Shown: positions 16,480 to 29,269, counted from the stretch's first letter. The stretch: DNA of 64,000 nucleotides from Diprion similis (GCF_021155765.1 NC_060112.1:21886001-21950000), one strand, 5' to 3'. Made by a program: numbers and translations. The notes: generated by a model not told the origin, from the letters alone.

Positions 16480-17311
16480 AACTGTGGCGAGGCTAGGAAA
16501 GACCGTATATCCGCTCGCATCATCGTTCCCGGAAAAGGCCAGTGTTTGTAATGCAAAAAGATTATCATTCGATCTAGTGGTTGAGGAATAAATGACCAAT
16601 TCCTGTGGTTTTTCCGCCGAATTAAGTCAGGGAAAAAAATTGTTACAAACAGCAAGCTAGTCGGTAAATAAAGGACACTGGAGTTGTTTCCAGAACGGCT
16701 GGATTGTAGGTCACTCAGATTCATCCAGCAGCTACAAACTGTCTAATGGACTGACCATGTAGAGTCGTATTAACTTCAAGTATAAATCATAACGGAGAAG
16801 ATGATCGGAAGAAGAGACGCTACTCGACGGAGTTCTCTGTACGCCTAGTTGCCTGTAACTAGGCGTAAATTTTTCCTTAACCATCCGAGTAAGTGAACGT
16901 TTAATTGCCGTCTATAAGGCGTACGGTAATACACCGATGATTTCTGTCTCAGGACAGTGATATGCTACAGTGCTTCTGATTTGCCGATAACACAGGAATA
17001 ATTAAGTCATATCTCAAATTCTTTTCGTCATCAATTGTACAATTTACCATGAGTAGATGTCAGTAGTCAAGATTTATTGACATCGAATTTCTAACTTTGC
17101 TTGATGTCTGCAATTGTATTAATTTTCTATTATTTCTTAATGGCATCGTGAGTTTAATTAAAACAATTAAAACTCATTTACGTTTTGTTCTTGATAAGAT
17201 TCTCGTAAAGTGTTTCATTTGCCATGATTTATGGCGATGGTAAAAATATTTCATAAAACAATTTTTTTACAAACAAATCAATTCAAAATTGAACATTACT
17301 CTTTCTCTATA
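16480..17311. other. Spacer between Cdc42 promoter and exchanger A 3' end
   Basis: No supportable gene. The left part is the mixed-composition Cdc42 upstream region, with ORFs that overlap it on both strands and lack splice or family support. The right part is AT-rich and runs into the probable 3' UTR of exchanger A. Confidence 0.5.
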
Positions 17312-17317
17312 TTTATT
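17312..17317 (-). terminator. Candidate polyadenylation signal of exchanger A
   Basis: AATAAA on the minus strand within an AATAAATA context, about 380 bases past the stop codon of exchanger A. It is the first full match I see downstream. Confidence 0.35.
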
Positions 17318-17693
17318 TATTTTTTTTTATCAATTACGAGCTCAATTATCCGTCATGGTGAAGAAGTTTAATTGGTTATCATTTATCCAGAGTTGATTTA
17401 CACGATCGATGGATCACTCTGGATAGTGATTTAGTTTTTGACCGAGGGTACGACACAACTCGTTAAATAATTATTAATATCATCTAATATATCACTACTT
17501 TTAAGTTTAGGTTGTAATACTAGATCGGGGAACGTGAAATAAATTTTATAGGAATCGCGTGGTAATGTATAATTGTCTTTGTAAGATGCAAAATATATAA
17601 CTTTATGAGACGGCACAACAAGCATTAATATATCAAGCCATAATATTCTGAGAAATAAAATTTGAGTATTTTTATACATAAGTGGTGCATGGG

Positions 17694-20600
17694 TCAGTGA
17701 ATACACGTGGGTAAATTAACGGGGAAGAAGATGTTGAGTTCGATTAGAGATGCAAGGATCAGAAATGCAGCATACATGACGAGGCAGTAAATGCCAACCT
17801 TACTATCGAGCTTAAACTTATTGCATATAAAAGCACCGTACAATATTACTAGCGTTGAGAGAAGAGAGACGGAACTATAGATGAGTCCCTCAGAGTTTAT
17901 TTTCACAAAGTACTCGCCGGGGAACTGGGGCAAGAAGGCCGCTTTTACAAACCAGGGCAGGCCAAGGCAGAGAAGTACGTCAAAGATGTTAGATCCTATC
18001 GAATTGCTTATCCCCATAGATCCGTGACCTGAAAGTAAAAACGCGGTGATAAGGCATTTGCAAATGGAACTAGCTGATGACCAGGTTCAGCCATCCTTTT
18101 TGTCTGGGTATAGCTTTGCGTCCTGTCAGACGCTCTTAATTGAAAGTTAACTGCTGTAAAAGCTTTTTTAACACAGAAGTAGGCTTAATGTATGTAATAA
18201 ATTCATTAAGTATTAGTTAATGTAACATTGTTTTTACCTTGATTGGTCACGATCACACTTGACACAGCTTCAGGTACGCTCATTCCTGCAGCTAAGAATG
18301 TCAACCCCATTACCGAATCGGGAATGTGTAGAGTATCACCTGTGCGAAATCAAAATGTCGTTGCTAGGTTTGCACAAATTGTGAAATTTAGGATCCTTCA
18401 TCCTGCTTTGCCACTGAACTCTTACCAATAATAGTTATAAGCCACGACACAATGTAGGACATAGAAGCGATCCACACAATGCACATCGCGAAGGTGAACG
18501 GGTACCAAGTCTTTAAGGAAGGCCGCCTGCAATCAGGAACCGTAATTAAGAGCATCAAGTTGATGGGCCACGTCAGGAACCACCAAACCTTCTCCCATCC
18601 AGCCTCGGGCCATTGCGTCAGATTCACTATCTCGTCCTCTGGGCAATAACAAGGTTGGTCATTAATTTGCAACTGAAATAGAATTAGCGATCGAGTTAGC
18701 GAAAATTAATAGCGTACCTTCCGTATCGTCATCCATGTTGTAAATTAAAGAGCTGCTCTTCGCTTTTTCTGCCAAAAGGTCATTGGTTTTTTGTTACTTA
18801 TTCCTCGGCTGGATAACTTTTCACAATCTAATTCTTACCTGTTACAAGGAGCGGACTTTCCTCTGATAAATTTTTAAACATTGTTTTCCGCCTACATAAT
18901 CCCTTCATAAATCCGCCAAGTCGGCGGTTGAATATCATGGCTGTAACAGAAGTGGTTTCTTCATGAAACTGGTTATTTAAGTCAAGAATGTACTTACGAA
19001 AGTAAATATACGTTCGAAGTGGGCAGCTTGCTTGGTAGGCCGGGAGGACTTTGACTAAATATAGGATATTTGAAAATCCTTAGTCTCGCAGCGGACTATA
19101 AACTGGTTACTAAGAGATATCGGTAAGCAGTTTCTGATGGGATCAAACTGGCTCCACTGGCGGGTATAAGTTTTCAACTTTGCGCAGAAGTTCCATAATT
19201 ATTTCGAGAATGTTCCGAATGAATATATAATCTCAATTTACCTACGAGAAGTGAGGTAGAAAAACAATCTATCGTAGTTAGGAGAGAATTTGACATGTGA
19301 GACATATTGGGGTACTTGACTAACCGCAAATGTACACAAGGTAGAAGATAACGAGAATCAGAGCCTCGTACCACTCAATGCGACCGTCTCGAAGGGTCAG
19401 GATGAGAAGCACAACGGTGACTGCGTATGCCAATGAGTCGCGGCTTATTGGCCACCAGTCTAGCCTTAAAACCTGAAAGTCATCGGGAGTGTAAGTATTT
19501 AAGTAAGGTGATTGAAGACCTTCCACTGAACCAGTCGCCACTGACATACAAACCTGGGTTGCAAACAGCCCGCAACAGGCGGGTACAGCAAGGATGTTGA
19601 AGACCGCAGACCCGACGATCGTCCCAACCCCGAGATCTCCTTCCGTGATGAAGGTCCCCACTATGTTGATGAACAATTCAGGACTAGAGGTAGCCGCGGC
19701 CATGAAAGTCGCCCCCGCGACGTCCTCGGTCATGCCCAATTCTGCGAGGAAATTAATGATGCGCATGTAATTGCAGAATGTACTATAGCGGTGATTGCGG
19801 TCGTGATTAACAGTGGAAATATGCTAACTGAATTAATATTCAATGTACTGAATTTAGATCGAGTTCCGGTTACACGCTGTGACGAGTATTCAGCGATAAT
19901 TACAATTATGCCGATGGGGGATGTCCGCGACGGCGACAGCTTGAGAATTCAGAACTGTTCGCGGTAATACTAGAAAATTTCGGATCCCATCTACCTGCGT
20001 TACGGAACGATGGAAGTACCTAGTAGAATGGGCTGATTACTAACTGTCGCATATCATTTTGATCGATGGTACGAAGAAGTCGTCGCAGACGATGGCGAGG
20101 AGGAGAAAGAGGTACGAAGCTATGGCGAAATGAACGGCGATGAATCCGTGCTGGCGTTGTTCCCGCGTGAAACCATCTGGTGGAAATTCTTGAATAGCCG
20201 GTGCTGAGCAGTTGGCAGTTCCAAGTAGAGGATCCGGGCTCTCCAACCAGAGCAGCTTTCGTGATCCTGAAAAATAGCGTAATAGAGCGATGTAGGTACG
20301 GCTCTGATTGTGAGTCACCGGTATAAGCGAGTGGTTGCAGGGGATAAAGATCGTGCCCGAGAGGCAAGGTTTGGAATTCAGTAATTGGAGCTTAAGCTTC
20401 CAAGAGACCGAAGTGAACAAGACAAAGCCGCTGTGGGCGATACCAGATTATTGAACGGATGAAATGATAAAGCTGCAGACAGTCGCGCTATTGTCTTAAA
20501 CGGCTCTGTTGTGACATCCGACTTACATCTCACGTGTCCTGCAAGCCATTAACTTCCACCCCTCTTCGAGGCAATTTGTTACCGCGCAACAGCTTGGAGA

Positions 20601-22677
20601 TATTATTTTCTTAAACTGAACCTTAATTAACACGTACGGGACTGCCCACGATCTCAAACTAGCGCATACTCGCAAATCGTATACGTTTATTTTCATGCAT
20701 TCCGTGAAACGAATCGAACCAAAAAGGACATCGGAAAAAACTAGCTTCAGCCGTTTAAAACTCGAGCTTCGATCGATTTCAGCTAAGCGGTACTCAAAAT
20801 CTACGCGGTCTATTTTGATCGATAAACATGATTATATGACTAATGTTTACAGATAATTCCACCGCCAGTGCGTATGTGAGATTGTTATTTGTGAGAGATT
20901 ATTATCGCAGAGATAGGTGGTCTATTGTTATACATTGTAATGTATTTATGATAATTCCACGGGCTGCAACGTGCATGTTATGTTTATGATTAAACATTCA
21001 ATCCTTGTCCCCTCAAAAGATTCATTAATTTCATTAAAATAGTGTCAAGGTGATTAAAAATGCATACGCCACATATATTCTCAATAGTAACATAACGATA
21101 TATTATATCGGTGTGTACAGACATTGATTAACATTCAAGGACTCCTCCGTTATCGGCGAGTATGTAGGGTACAATTCATTGATCAAGGCCCGAGAGTTGT
21201 TTGATTTTCAGGTGCGTGACATAAATGATAGTGACAAGTAAGTTCACTGTACTCCCACATACGATAAAACCTGCGAATAGTTAGGTTATTATTATTATTG
21301 CAGATTCTAAGGAATATTTTATGCGTACGGATTTATCAGTCTGCAGATTTATAATCATTGGGTAAATTTGATGCTTTGATAGGCAGCCTTATCGATGCAT
21401 CAAAAATATATTACGTCTATATTTGCGCATGCCTACAAAGTGAAGTTATAGAAAAGAGGTGAACACACACAGTGGACGGTAAATATAGATAAATAGAATT
21501 GCGAATGCATCAAGCACCTTGTATTTTGATACGATATTATTACATCGTATAGATTTATTCATTTTTATGGCGCTAACGCATTCTTATCAAAAACAATCAA
21601 CGCATACATCGATTAGATCTTAACTCAAGCGATTGCCATGTATTCATGCATCACAGATATGACATTCCAATTAGTGTAAACATTCTATCAACTTTCGATC
21701 GAACTTTCCAATAGATTTTTAAACTGCTATGGATCACATTTAGGTAATTGGGTCATTGACTCAGTCGGAAAATTACAGACTATTCATATAATTCCATTGT
21801 TTTATTAGCACCAAAGTGTCAATACTTGGCTCAACTAATTTTCAAGTTGGATTGATAAAAATGCGCAAGAACAAAGTGCATTAAAGTGATTGGAATATTC
21901 GACATATTTTGAAAATTTTTCGTAAAAAAAAGAACTATCTTTTAGCCTGCATTATTTTCGGACGACAATGCCGAATGAACAATTGAAACATGAATGAGTG
22001 ATTTTTCCGTCATAGTTAGATTGAATTTTTAATTCAAAGCTCATTTTCTCGGTAATCTCACTTCCTAGCTCCACAAATTATATTATTATTGCTGCCTATA
22101 CACCCTTCCCGGTTTTAGCGATGCCTTAGCGAAATTTATGGCCTTTGCAATCGGTAAATCAGTGTCGTCGGACTCTAGACTCGTAAATTTTCATTAATCC
22201 TCGAGAGCGGTGTGAAATATTGCTTCTATCAGAGCTTAATAATCTACTTTCCCTGCGGTTACGGCAACAAATTACTCCCACGATATTGGCTTTCTCGAGA
22301 CGTAACTCGTCGGCAGTTGACCGTGTGATAATTGAAACTTGTAAAGCAAAACCGCGAGGCGCGAATTGTCAATCCGCAGGTTTGCCTCGTACACGGCAAT
22401 AAATATCATGTTCCAGAAGTGTGCGGCTGCAGCCGGTCTCGCCTAGCAGTCTCATATCCTTTTTCAACGCGATATCCACCAGAAGCATGCTCGACAACGC
22501 GCAGTATTTAACATTAATGAGATAATTATGGAGTCACTCACCTAACTCGTCGTGATTCTGCGGACCCGATTCGGTGGCAATTAGACGTGAGATGCTGATG
22601 CAGAGGAAGTACATCGACGGGATGACCAGGACCAAAAGGATCCTGCATCCCACTATATATCTGTGTCGCCTGGCCAT
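17694..22677 (-). CDS. Potassium-dependent Na+/Ca2+ exchanger A (SLC24 family)
   Basis: Membrane antiporter exporting Ca2+ with K+ in exchange for Na+. Nine exons: 22677-22542, 20266-20045, 19741-19554, 19472-19325, 18940-18839, 18768-18718, 18638-18426, 18339-18238, 18028-17694. Phases agree throughout and give 498 aa. Exon 1 (MARRHRYIVG...) is a signal-anchor; the acceptor that follows is in phase. The extracellular loop holds the sequon NCS and EFPPDGFTREQ. The alpha-1 repeat (residues about 120-180) has [16 protein letters not shown] with Glu141 in the ion-binding position and [18 protein letters not shown] begins the next membrane block. A short, poorly conserved cytosolic loop (exons 5-6) follows. 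The alpha-2 repeat has [11 protein letters not shown] (Glu377) and SNSIGSNIFD (Asp404, the residue tied to K+ dependence in NCKX2). It ends in membrane helices and VNLPTCIH. It resembles the insect zydeco/NCKX3-5 side more than NCKX1/2 because the loop is short; exact orthology is not settled. Confidence 0.93.
22542..22677 (-). other. Signal-anchor first exon of exchanger A
   Basis: ATG at 22677, then MARRHRYIVGCRILLVLVI: a basic N-terminus followed by about 20 hydrophobic residues, ending at a strong donor (G then GTGAGT) in phase 1, which the next exon at 20266 accepts. The frame also stays open for a short way upstream of the ATG, so a spliced-in longer N-terminus cannot be excluded. This exon has no homology signal beyond its role and position. 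Confidence 0.75.
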
Positions 22678-22738
22678 GCAGAAATATTCTCTCAGCGTGA
22701 CAAGACTCCTTCAGTAAAAAAGAAGCACGTATCTATGA

Positions 22739-22765
22739 AAAAAAAAAAAAGAAAAAAAGTAAAAA
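22739..22765. repeat. A-rich run
   Basis: A poly-A/AAAAG stretch just upstream (minus sense) of the exchanger A first exon, in the likely 5' flank. Simple sequence only. Confidence 0.6.
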
Positions 22766-24051
22766 ATTCTTCTTTTAACCAGATCGTGGAATTGCAAGCT
22801 CGTCGAGGAGTTTTAGAGATGCTGACCAACCGATGTCGCTTTTGATACTGTTCCCGATACATCGATACGTCGCTCAATAATACCTTTGAACATGAGCACT
22901 ATCTGGGCGATAAGATATCGGCTCAGAATAAGCAGTTTATTCTACATATGATAAACGGGATAATATTTACCCATAGTCCCAGGTTAGTTTGTGCACATTG
23001 CGGTTGTAACGTTGTATGTCTACCTACGCATACATGCGTGTACGTCCATCCTGATCGCCGATTTGCAGACGCGCGTAACGACCGAACCAAGCCCGTCAAT
23101 TTTGCAACATACGTTTCGATAAAGAGAAGTTGAAAAAAAGTTATATCTACACACGCAGACACAAGTTTCATTGAAAAGGAAAAAATGCAACGACGGACGA
23201 TTGAAGATCAATATTTTTCTCCTTAGATACTTGTGAAAACATTGCCGCGACTCGGTGAACGGCAAGCGAAAGATATAGAAAAAATCTTGATCTTTTTTTT
23301 AAAAGTTGTCGACTAAATCCCTCATTACACGTGATACATCCTCACACCTTATACTTAATGCAGGACCCGTTTTTTTCCACTTTTTCAACTGTGGAAATTT
23401 TACGCCCATGAAGTATATTATACACACGCATCGTATTTAGAAAGGGTAAACCTTTTTATCTCAAAGATATAATAAAAAATCTCAGAAGATACGAACGATC
23501 GACGGTAAATAATATCCCTGCAGATACATACCGACTATAAGCATTATACGACGCTCTGATTCTGACCGCGTAACCCGTATTTTATAAATTTAAAAAAAAA
23601 ATACTCAATTTCCTCTTTGTTCTTACGTCCATCAAAGAAACGTCGATGGTAACGGTCTAATATAACATCTTACATAACATTCAAAGCCGGGACATTTTCG
23701 GCCAGGTCGAGATCAGACAATTATTTTCATTGACATTTGACCCCGCGCGAGTTTCGACAGTCGAAGCGAATTATACATAGTATATTGCTGACAATATGCA
23801 GCAGCATGCAACATATATTATCACTCTTGTAGCGATTAATTTCATGCAGTAAGAATTTTATGAGGCCCTTAAAGGCCGAGTTTAAAAAAACATTCTCCTA
23901 TTATAAGTTGTAAGGCGGGATGGAATCAGTTGAACTCGTTGCCCCCTGTAGAGTATAATTCAATTTACTTATGACCCTCTGTTGCGACGAGACAACCTCT
24001 TTTTTATTTCTTTCTTTCTTCGTCACCGCGCGGTTATACTAGTGCCGCGTC

Positions 24052-24120
24052 ACGTGTATAACGTGTATAACGTGTATACACATGTACATGTATGTGTGTG
24101 TGTATATGTGTATATATATA
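24052..24120. repeat. ACGTGTATA tandem followed by (TG)n/(TA)n
   Basis: Three copies of a nine-base unit ACGTGTATA at about 24,052-24,078, then TGTG and TATATA simple sequence. It contains CACGTG and ACGTG cores; no regulatory role is shown. Confidence 0.7.
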
Positions 24121-24811
24121 GGTATATGTACATGCATACGTTACATACGTTCCGCGGAGTATAAGTGTAAGGTACTTATGTTGAGATTCACGTCTCCAGC
24201 GTTGCAGGATGAGGTTGTTGTGCGTAAACACGAGCGTCACTTGGAAAGGGAGGGAAAAAAGTGAGAATAAAATCACGAAGAATTATCGTTACAGTAATCC
24301 AGTAAAGTGCTTTTCAACTGGGTTGATTGATTACGCGGGAAAGTTTGCGCACTGCTTCTTTTTTTTTCCTCTTCATTTTTTGTCCCACCAGCTCGGTCTA
24401 CATGTGACGATGCTGTTTGCAGACTGCAGTTGCAAGAGACACACCTCGTGAGCTGATTAAACAGTCCTGTATCACAAGTTATACCCTCGTTGAAACTGTG
24501 TAACTATGATTGCAACATTGTATGTACAGTACCTTACACTCGACTCGACTGTCAGGGACGAAATTAGAGCGGCGTATATCGGGCCCGTGTATAGCAGCTG
24601 CTTTCATGATTGCGAGCCTTCCACTTAAGAAGAACAATTATTGTATGAACGTGTGTCTGTGCGGAGTACACACCTTTGTCATAGAAAAATAAAACATTTT
24701 ACTGGAGGAATGTGAAATTCGAAATATGAATAAACACGCTCACTCCTGTCGCGTATTGACGCTCTTTGACGAAAGGGGCGGGAGAAATTTAAGGGAGAAT
24801 TTTTCTCGAAC

Positions 24812-25411
24812 CTTTGTCATCTTCCTCGTGCCAAATGGCCTTGAGCATGGCCAATATTTTATGCCCTTTTTCAGCCGGGGGCACAAAGCTGGGTAGGTAT
24901 GCAAAGTGCCCGAGGATTGCTGGCGTCCCTGCTCTTCTCGGTCCTGACGGTCTCTCGTTATCCTATTTTGTACTCAACATAATATCTACGTCAGAGCATG
25001 ACCGTTTGACGAGACCGCGGGTGTTATCCTCCTCCTCCTCCTCCTACTCCTCCTCCTCTTCCTCGTTCGTCGAGCCCTTCCTCCCATCTTTGACGGACCC
25101 GTTGCACCCACACCATCGAGTGCACGAGTGCACGAGTACGAAGGAGGGAATTCGAACGTGTGAGCACGCGTCGAGCCGTGCATTGCATTACCACCACCTT
25201 GGCGTGGTAATAAACGTTGGTGGTTTTGCACTATACCGAATCTTTTGGATTCGTTAGCCAGTCCGGCAGGGCATCGTCTTACACGATCCCCGTTTTCAAC
25301 GTAAGCTCGACGTGCGTGACGAGAGGTCACCTGAAGCTTCTCGAACCTCGAAAGCTCGAAAGCTCGCCGCGCCGGGTCGAAGTTTAATGGATCGTCGGGG
25401 TCATCGGTCAT
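24812..25411 (-). CDS. Unidentified two-exon coding segment, possible alternative N-terminus of exchanger A
   Basis: Two minus-strand exons fit together. Exon 1 is 25411-25331 (27 codons, MTDDPDDPLNFDPARRAFEL..., ending CAG before GTGACC). Exon 2 is 24962-24812 (starts DNERPSGPRRAG, contains GHFAYLPSFVPPAEKG and AMLKAIWHEEDD, ends G before GTTCGAG). The first junction is phase 0 on both sides. The last donor is phase 1, the phase the exchanger A exon at 20266 accepts. The peptide is rich in charged and aromatic residues and reads like real protein, but I do not recognise the family. The exon 2 acceptor (AAATAG) lacks a pyrimidine tract, and the frame runs on past the donor for only seven codons. 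It could instead be a separate gene or a chance frame. A (TCC)n repeat lies in the intron. Confidence 0.35.
25029..25065. repeat. (TCC)n microsatellite
   Basis: TCC repeat with TAC and TTC variants on the plus strand. It encodes false serine and arginine tracts in overlapping ORFs. It lies in the intron proposed for the minus-strand unidentified gene. Confidence 0.85.
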
Positions 25412-28400
25412 CTGGATCGATTCGAAGAATTATGACGGGCAGATAATGCAGATTTCTTTCGCAAGCTCGTCGCAGTTTTAACCAGTTTTTTAATCTCATA
25501 TGTATAAGGAATTATTTGATGTATAGATCGGTATAAATTCAACCGACGAATTTTGCTGATGATGTGAACTCGAGGACCCTGGCGATGATCCTTCAGCCGG
25601 TGATAGGCAATGGAAACCGGTATATACAATTGGCAGACGTTATAATGCATCGGTTACCGGAATTTTTATCGTCCGATCAGATTGTTTTCCTGGAACGACG
25701 GTCGGTTATCGTCGAAATCACTCGATTCGGTCGTTGACCGTTAGATATGTAATTATATTATGCAATATTTCACACTAATAGCTTTACAATGATTGGCGAT
25801 TATGATCGAGGCCTGTCAACCATAAGCATACTTACAATACGGATACGAATCCAGCTACTGGCTGATAAAAAAAAAAAATTCATTTCGTGTATTGTAATCA
25901 TTAAAAATTTGCAACTAACACATTGCCACGCAGGGGATTTGCTTTGTGGAAAAATATTTGGTATTGGTAAGAAAAGTAAAAAAATTATGTTATGTTTGCT
26001 AAGGCAAACAAGGCAAAAGAACTTGTTTTTTCGACCGAAAGAAATATTCGATTGAAGAAAACAGTGATTGGGAACAAAAATTTATATCATACCAAGTGGA
26101 ATGTAATTTATTCGAATTAGAAAAATATTTCTTTCGCCATACTCGATAAAGTCAACAAAATTTCATTTTTGTATAAATAGATGTGGGCAAAGTGTGGGTT
26201 GTGCTTTTCCGCCTACGTCGTTCAGATGCAAGAGTTAAAGCATTATACATGTATTCTTGTCAGAGAGGCCTGCAGAGAAGAGAAAAGATGGAGAAAAGAA
26301 CAGCACCGATGATTTGTAATTTTTTCAGGCGTGGAATTTATTATTGAATTTATGTATTGTGTTTTGATTTACATTATACCCGTACTTTCAAAACAGATTA
26401 ACTTCATTTTCACGTCATTTTTTAATAAGTTGAAAAGTAACTTAAAAGTTCAACATTTCAGTTATTCATGATGGAATTGCGATCTATTTCTGTTACCATT
26501 TTTGCATGTACGCTGCAATATAAATCAATCTTTAGATAGCAGCGGAACAATTGAAATTATCCTCAAAAAAATGTGCAATTCTTGACGCAAATCAACGAGT
26601 AAAGTATCTCAGAGATACGAAAATACCCGAAAAATCCTAGGCATTTGATCGTGTGACTCGATCGTAATGTCCAAAAGTTTTTGGGCCCTATTATCGTAAG
26701 ATTTTAATTTGATTCCATCGAAGCCTTCGCCTGGGAATTTCGCCGCTACATTTTCCATACATCAAGTATGTATTACTCCAAACTGCCAAGTGCCAATACC
26801 AAAGTCACCGGCGGTGTAGAGGAATAAGAGAGTTTGATAGGCAGTTAAGTTTGGTTCGGTATCGTTCGATTTAGTTTGCGAAATTGGTGGATCCTCTCGC
26901 AGGGGTGGCCGGTCGGGAATTTAGATACGTATCCTACACACGTAGCTCGTAATGTGACAGAGCAGTTTCATGTTTTCTATGCCAGTGTAAAAGTTTGTAT
27001 AGTATTGAATCGAGTCGACCAATGCGTTCGCTGGGAGGGGCAGACGATTCAACAAACGATGTCGGAGTTCGGAGTAATTGTTAATGTAGTATGTGTGTGA
27101 CAACGGGATTGACAACATGGATACGTCTGACCTAGGAGGAGGTTGGTTCGAACTTTTTTAGAATATAAATTGTATATTGCGTAGAGAATTTCCGAGAGCT
27201 GCGTTATATTGAAGAAGATGTTTAACCTGGGATCGTTCGGCAAAGTAGTGTGATTAGTTTATTTGAAAATTTCGCGTCGATCGAATCCGAGCCCGGGACG
27301 AAGAAGCGCGTTAGCAGAGAGGAGCGCACGAGCACCGAACTAAAACTGCGCCGCTGAATGTTTCTCGGTTTGGTTCTATCACGTGTGCTGGTACATCTTG
27401 GAAACGATAAGCGCAAAAACGCTCTGATCGATGAAGAAAGAGATTGTGGTCAAGAAAGTGTCCTTCCTCTGCTGCAATCGACTCGAGTCCCGATTGCCCG
27501 ATTTTCAAGCTACGATTTCGAACGCCATCGTAGGACCTACGAGGCAGGAGACGATTTTCTAGTTTCAACGAGAATTAATCTAGTCAAATGGGTAAAATTG
27601 GTAAGGGATGAACAAAATAAATCTATCTGTGCTGTGTTTGTTTGATTGTTTTGTTTACTTTTGTTTTTCGTCCTATTTGTTTCATCTTCAAATTTTCTAA
27701 ATTTCTTTTCAAAATCTATACTCGACAATGTAACAAAACACACATCTTCGCAAGAAGGTTGCATCGCTCTACAGATCTTTGACAAAATTTAATCCCTCTC
27801 TGCTTCGACAAGTAATTTTGATAATAAATCTTACGAACATCATATTCTTCAACAGTTTTTACTTCACGTGTGTGCTAAATTTCCAAACTTTTCCACTGAC
27901 GGAGTAATGCTTGAAGTGTCATCGAGCCGTCATGAATAAAAATGCGCTTGAATTAATTAATGCATCTAAACCAGTTTTCCAATTGCTGTAACTAACGCCC
28001 GGACCGTTTCTATATCTTTCTGCAAGAAAATCTAAATATCTGATTAATTTCATTTGAAGAATATATTTTCAAACCCGGGACCGATTTTCGCATCAGCGAT
28101 TCTTCGTGTATCATCTACGGCCTGAGTGACACGAGCCACGATGACGATGGTCTCGCGAAATTTGACTATATAAGTTTTATGGCTAATAAAAAATATCAGT
28201 CGAATTAGAAAGACGCAAACGTTTCAAAATTCGCATTAACCATCGCCTGGTACGCATGTCGGCTGTTTATCGCACCCGCATTGTTCTCATATACGTAAGT
28301 ACCGTGAGTAGAGCCGCGGTTGCGCACATACGAAAGGGATAAGTAAAAAAGAATGTGAAAAAAAGTAAACCAACAACGATGGAATAATGAGTAAATTACA

Positions 28401-28744
28401 ATCGTCGGTTTGTTAGCAATAAAACCAGAGAGCCAAGTAGATCTATTAAACGATTAATTGAGCGGGAATTAAGAATAGCTTAAGATCCTAATAATTAAGA
28501 AGTGAGGAGCTGGTTGAGAGAGCGGTAGCTGGTGTTATGTGTTACGTGTTATACTATACCTACACTTCATGCGGCGTACATTAGACATGAATGGCATCTA
28601 CTATGCTCGGCTGAATGAGAGCAATTTAACTTCTTTAGGTTGCTTAATCGGTAGGAAGTCACATCAGTCATGTAGGTATAACCTACACAAGTCATCCGAA
28701 CATCAGGGTATCCGTACGTAGCGGTATGTACCTACTTATGCCCC
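25412..28744. other. Intergenic region between divergent exchangers A and B
   Basis: Exchangers A and B are transcribed away from each other and this stretch lies between them. ORFs near 27.2-27.7 kb overlap on both strands and lack splice or family support. The stretch around 27.28-27.56 kb is more GC-rich than its flanks and could be a promoter or leader exon, but I see no decisive motif. Confidence 0.45.
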
Positions 28745-28780
28745 GCACACGCACACGCACACGCACACGCACACGCACAC
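28745..28780. repeat. (GCACAC)6 hexamer repeat
   Basis: Six perfect copies of GCACAC. The strand alternates purine and pyrimidine throughout, the pattern that favours Z-DNA. It ends about 80 bases before the candidate start codon of exchanger B. Confidence 0.92.
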
Positions 28781-28863
28781 GAAAACACGCATTCGCGCGC
28801 ACGCAGACGCAGACGTAGAAAAGGCCCTGTAAGCTCCCCGTGCTGCAAGTCCGGGCACATCCA

Positions 28864-29119
28864 ATGGCTCGGCAACCAGCTCGAATCGTCGGCGTCGTTA
28901 TTATTTACTTATTGTTTATCCATTCGTTCGGCCGGTCCAATTTCCACGGCCGCTTCGCCGGAGACGAGGCGAACCGAGCGACTCACGATCAGCGTTGCTT
29001 ATTCTCAGAAGAATCTGAAAATTTGAATACCATAGATGAAATATTTCCAATCTCTTATCTCTACCCACGCGACGACGCCAGAGACTCTCGAATTTCGAAT
29101 CCCTTCGTGGTGTCCAATG
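28864..29119 (+). CDS. Candidate first coding exon of exchanger B (signal peptide)
   Basis: The ATG at 28864 opens MARQPARIVGVVIIYLLFIH, a basic then hydrophobic start like a signal peptide or anchor, as expected at the N-terminus of an SLC24 exchanger and opening with MAR like exchanger A. The frame remains open to 29190. A phase-1 donor is needed to join the exon at 31081; the sites on offer are weak. I placed the end at the G before GTCCTG, which would give a protein of about 550 aa. The start codon context is reasonable. Either the true donor or the true first exon may lie elsewhere, and the exon might belong to another gene. Confidence 0.35.
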
Positions 29120-29269
29120 GTCCTGGAAATGTTCTTGAATTTTGCTTGTCCCTTAAAATTCGTGGAGTTCAGGATATATCCTATTCTTAATGTCCTTGAG
29201 TAAACTGAAGATGTCCTGAAAATGTGGTTCAATTTGTTACGGACACCGTGCCTTTCACCTCGACTTCTC

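Larger units (their letters stand above)
22678..24811. other. Upstream flank of exchanger A, no gene seen
   Basis: Short ORFs on both strands lack motifs and paired splice sites. The stretch contains a three-fold ACGTGTATA tandem near 24,052-24,080 leading into TG/TA dinucleotide repeats. It would be an intron if the exons at 24.8-25.4 kb belong to exchanger A. Confidence 0.45.

Noticed and set aside
27140-27162. GGTTCGAAC followed by a T run, like a tRNA B box and terminator
   Set aside because: No A box or cloverleaf can be drawn in the preceding 80 bases, so no tRNA or tRNA-derived element is supported.
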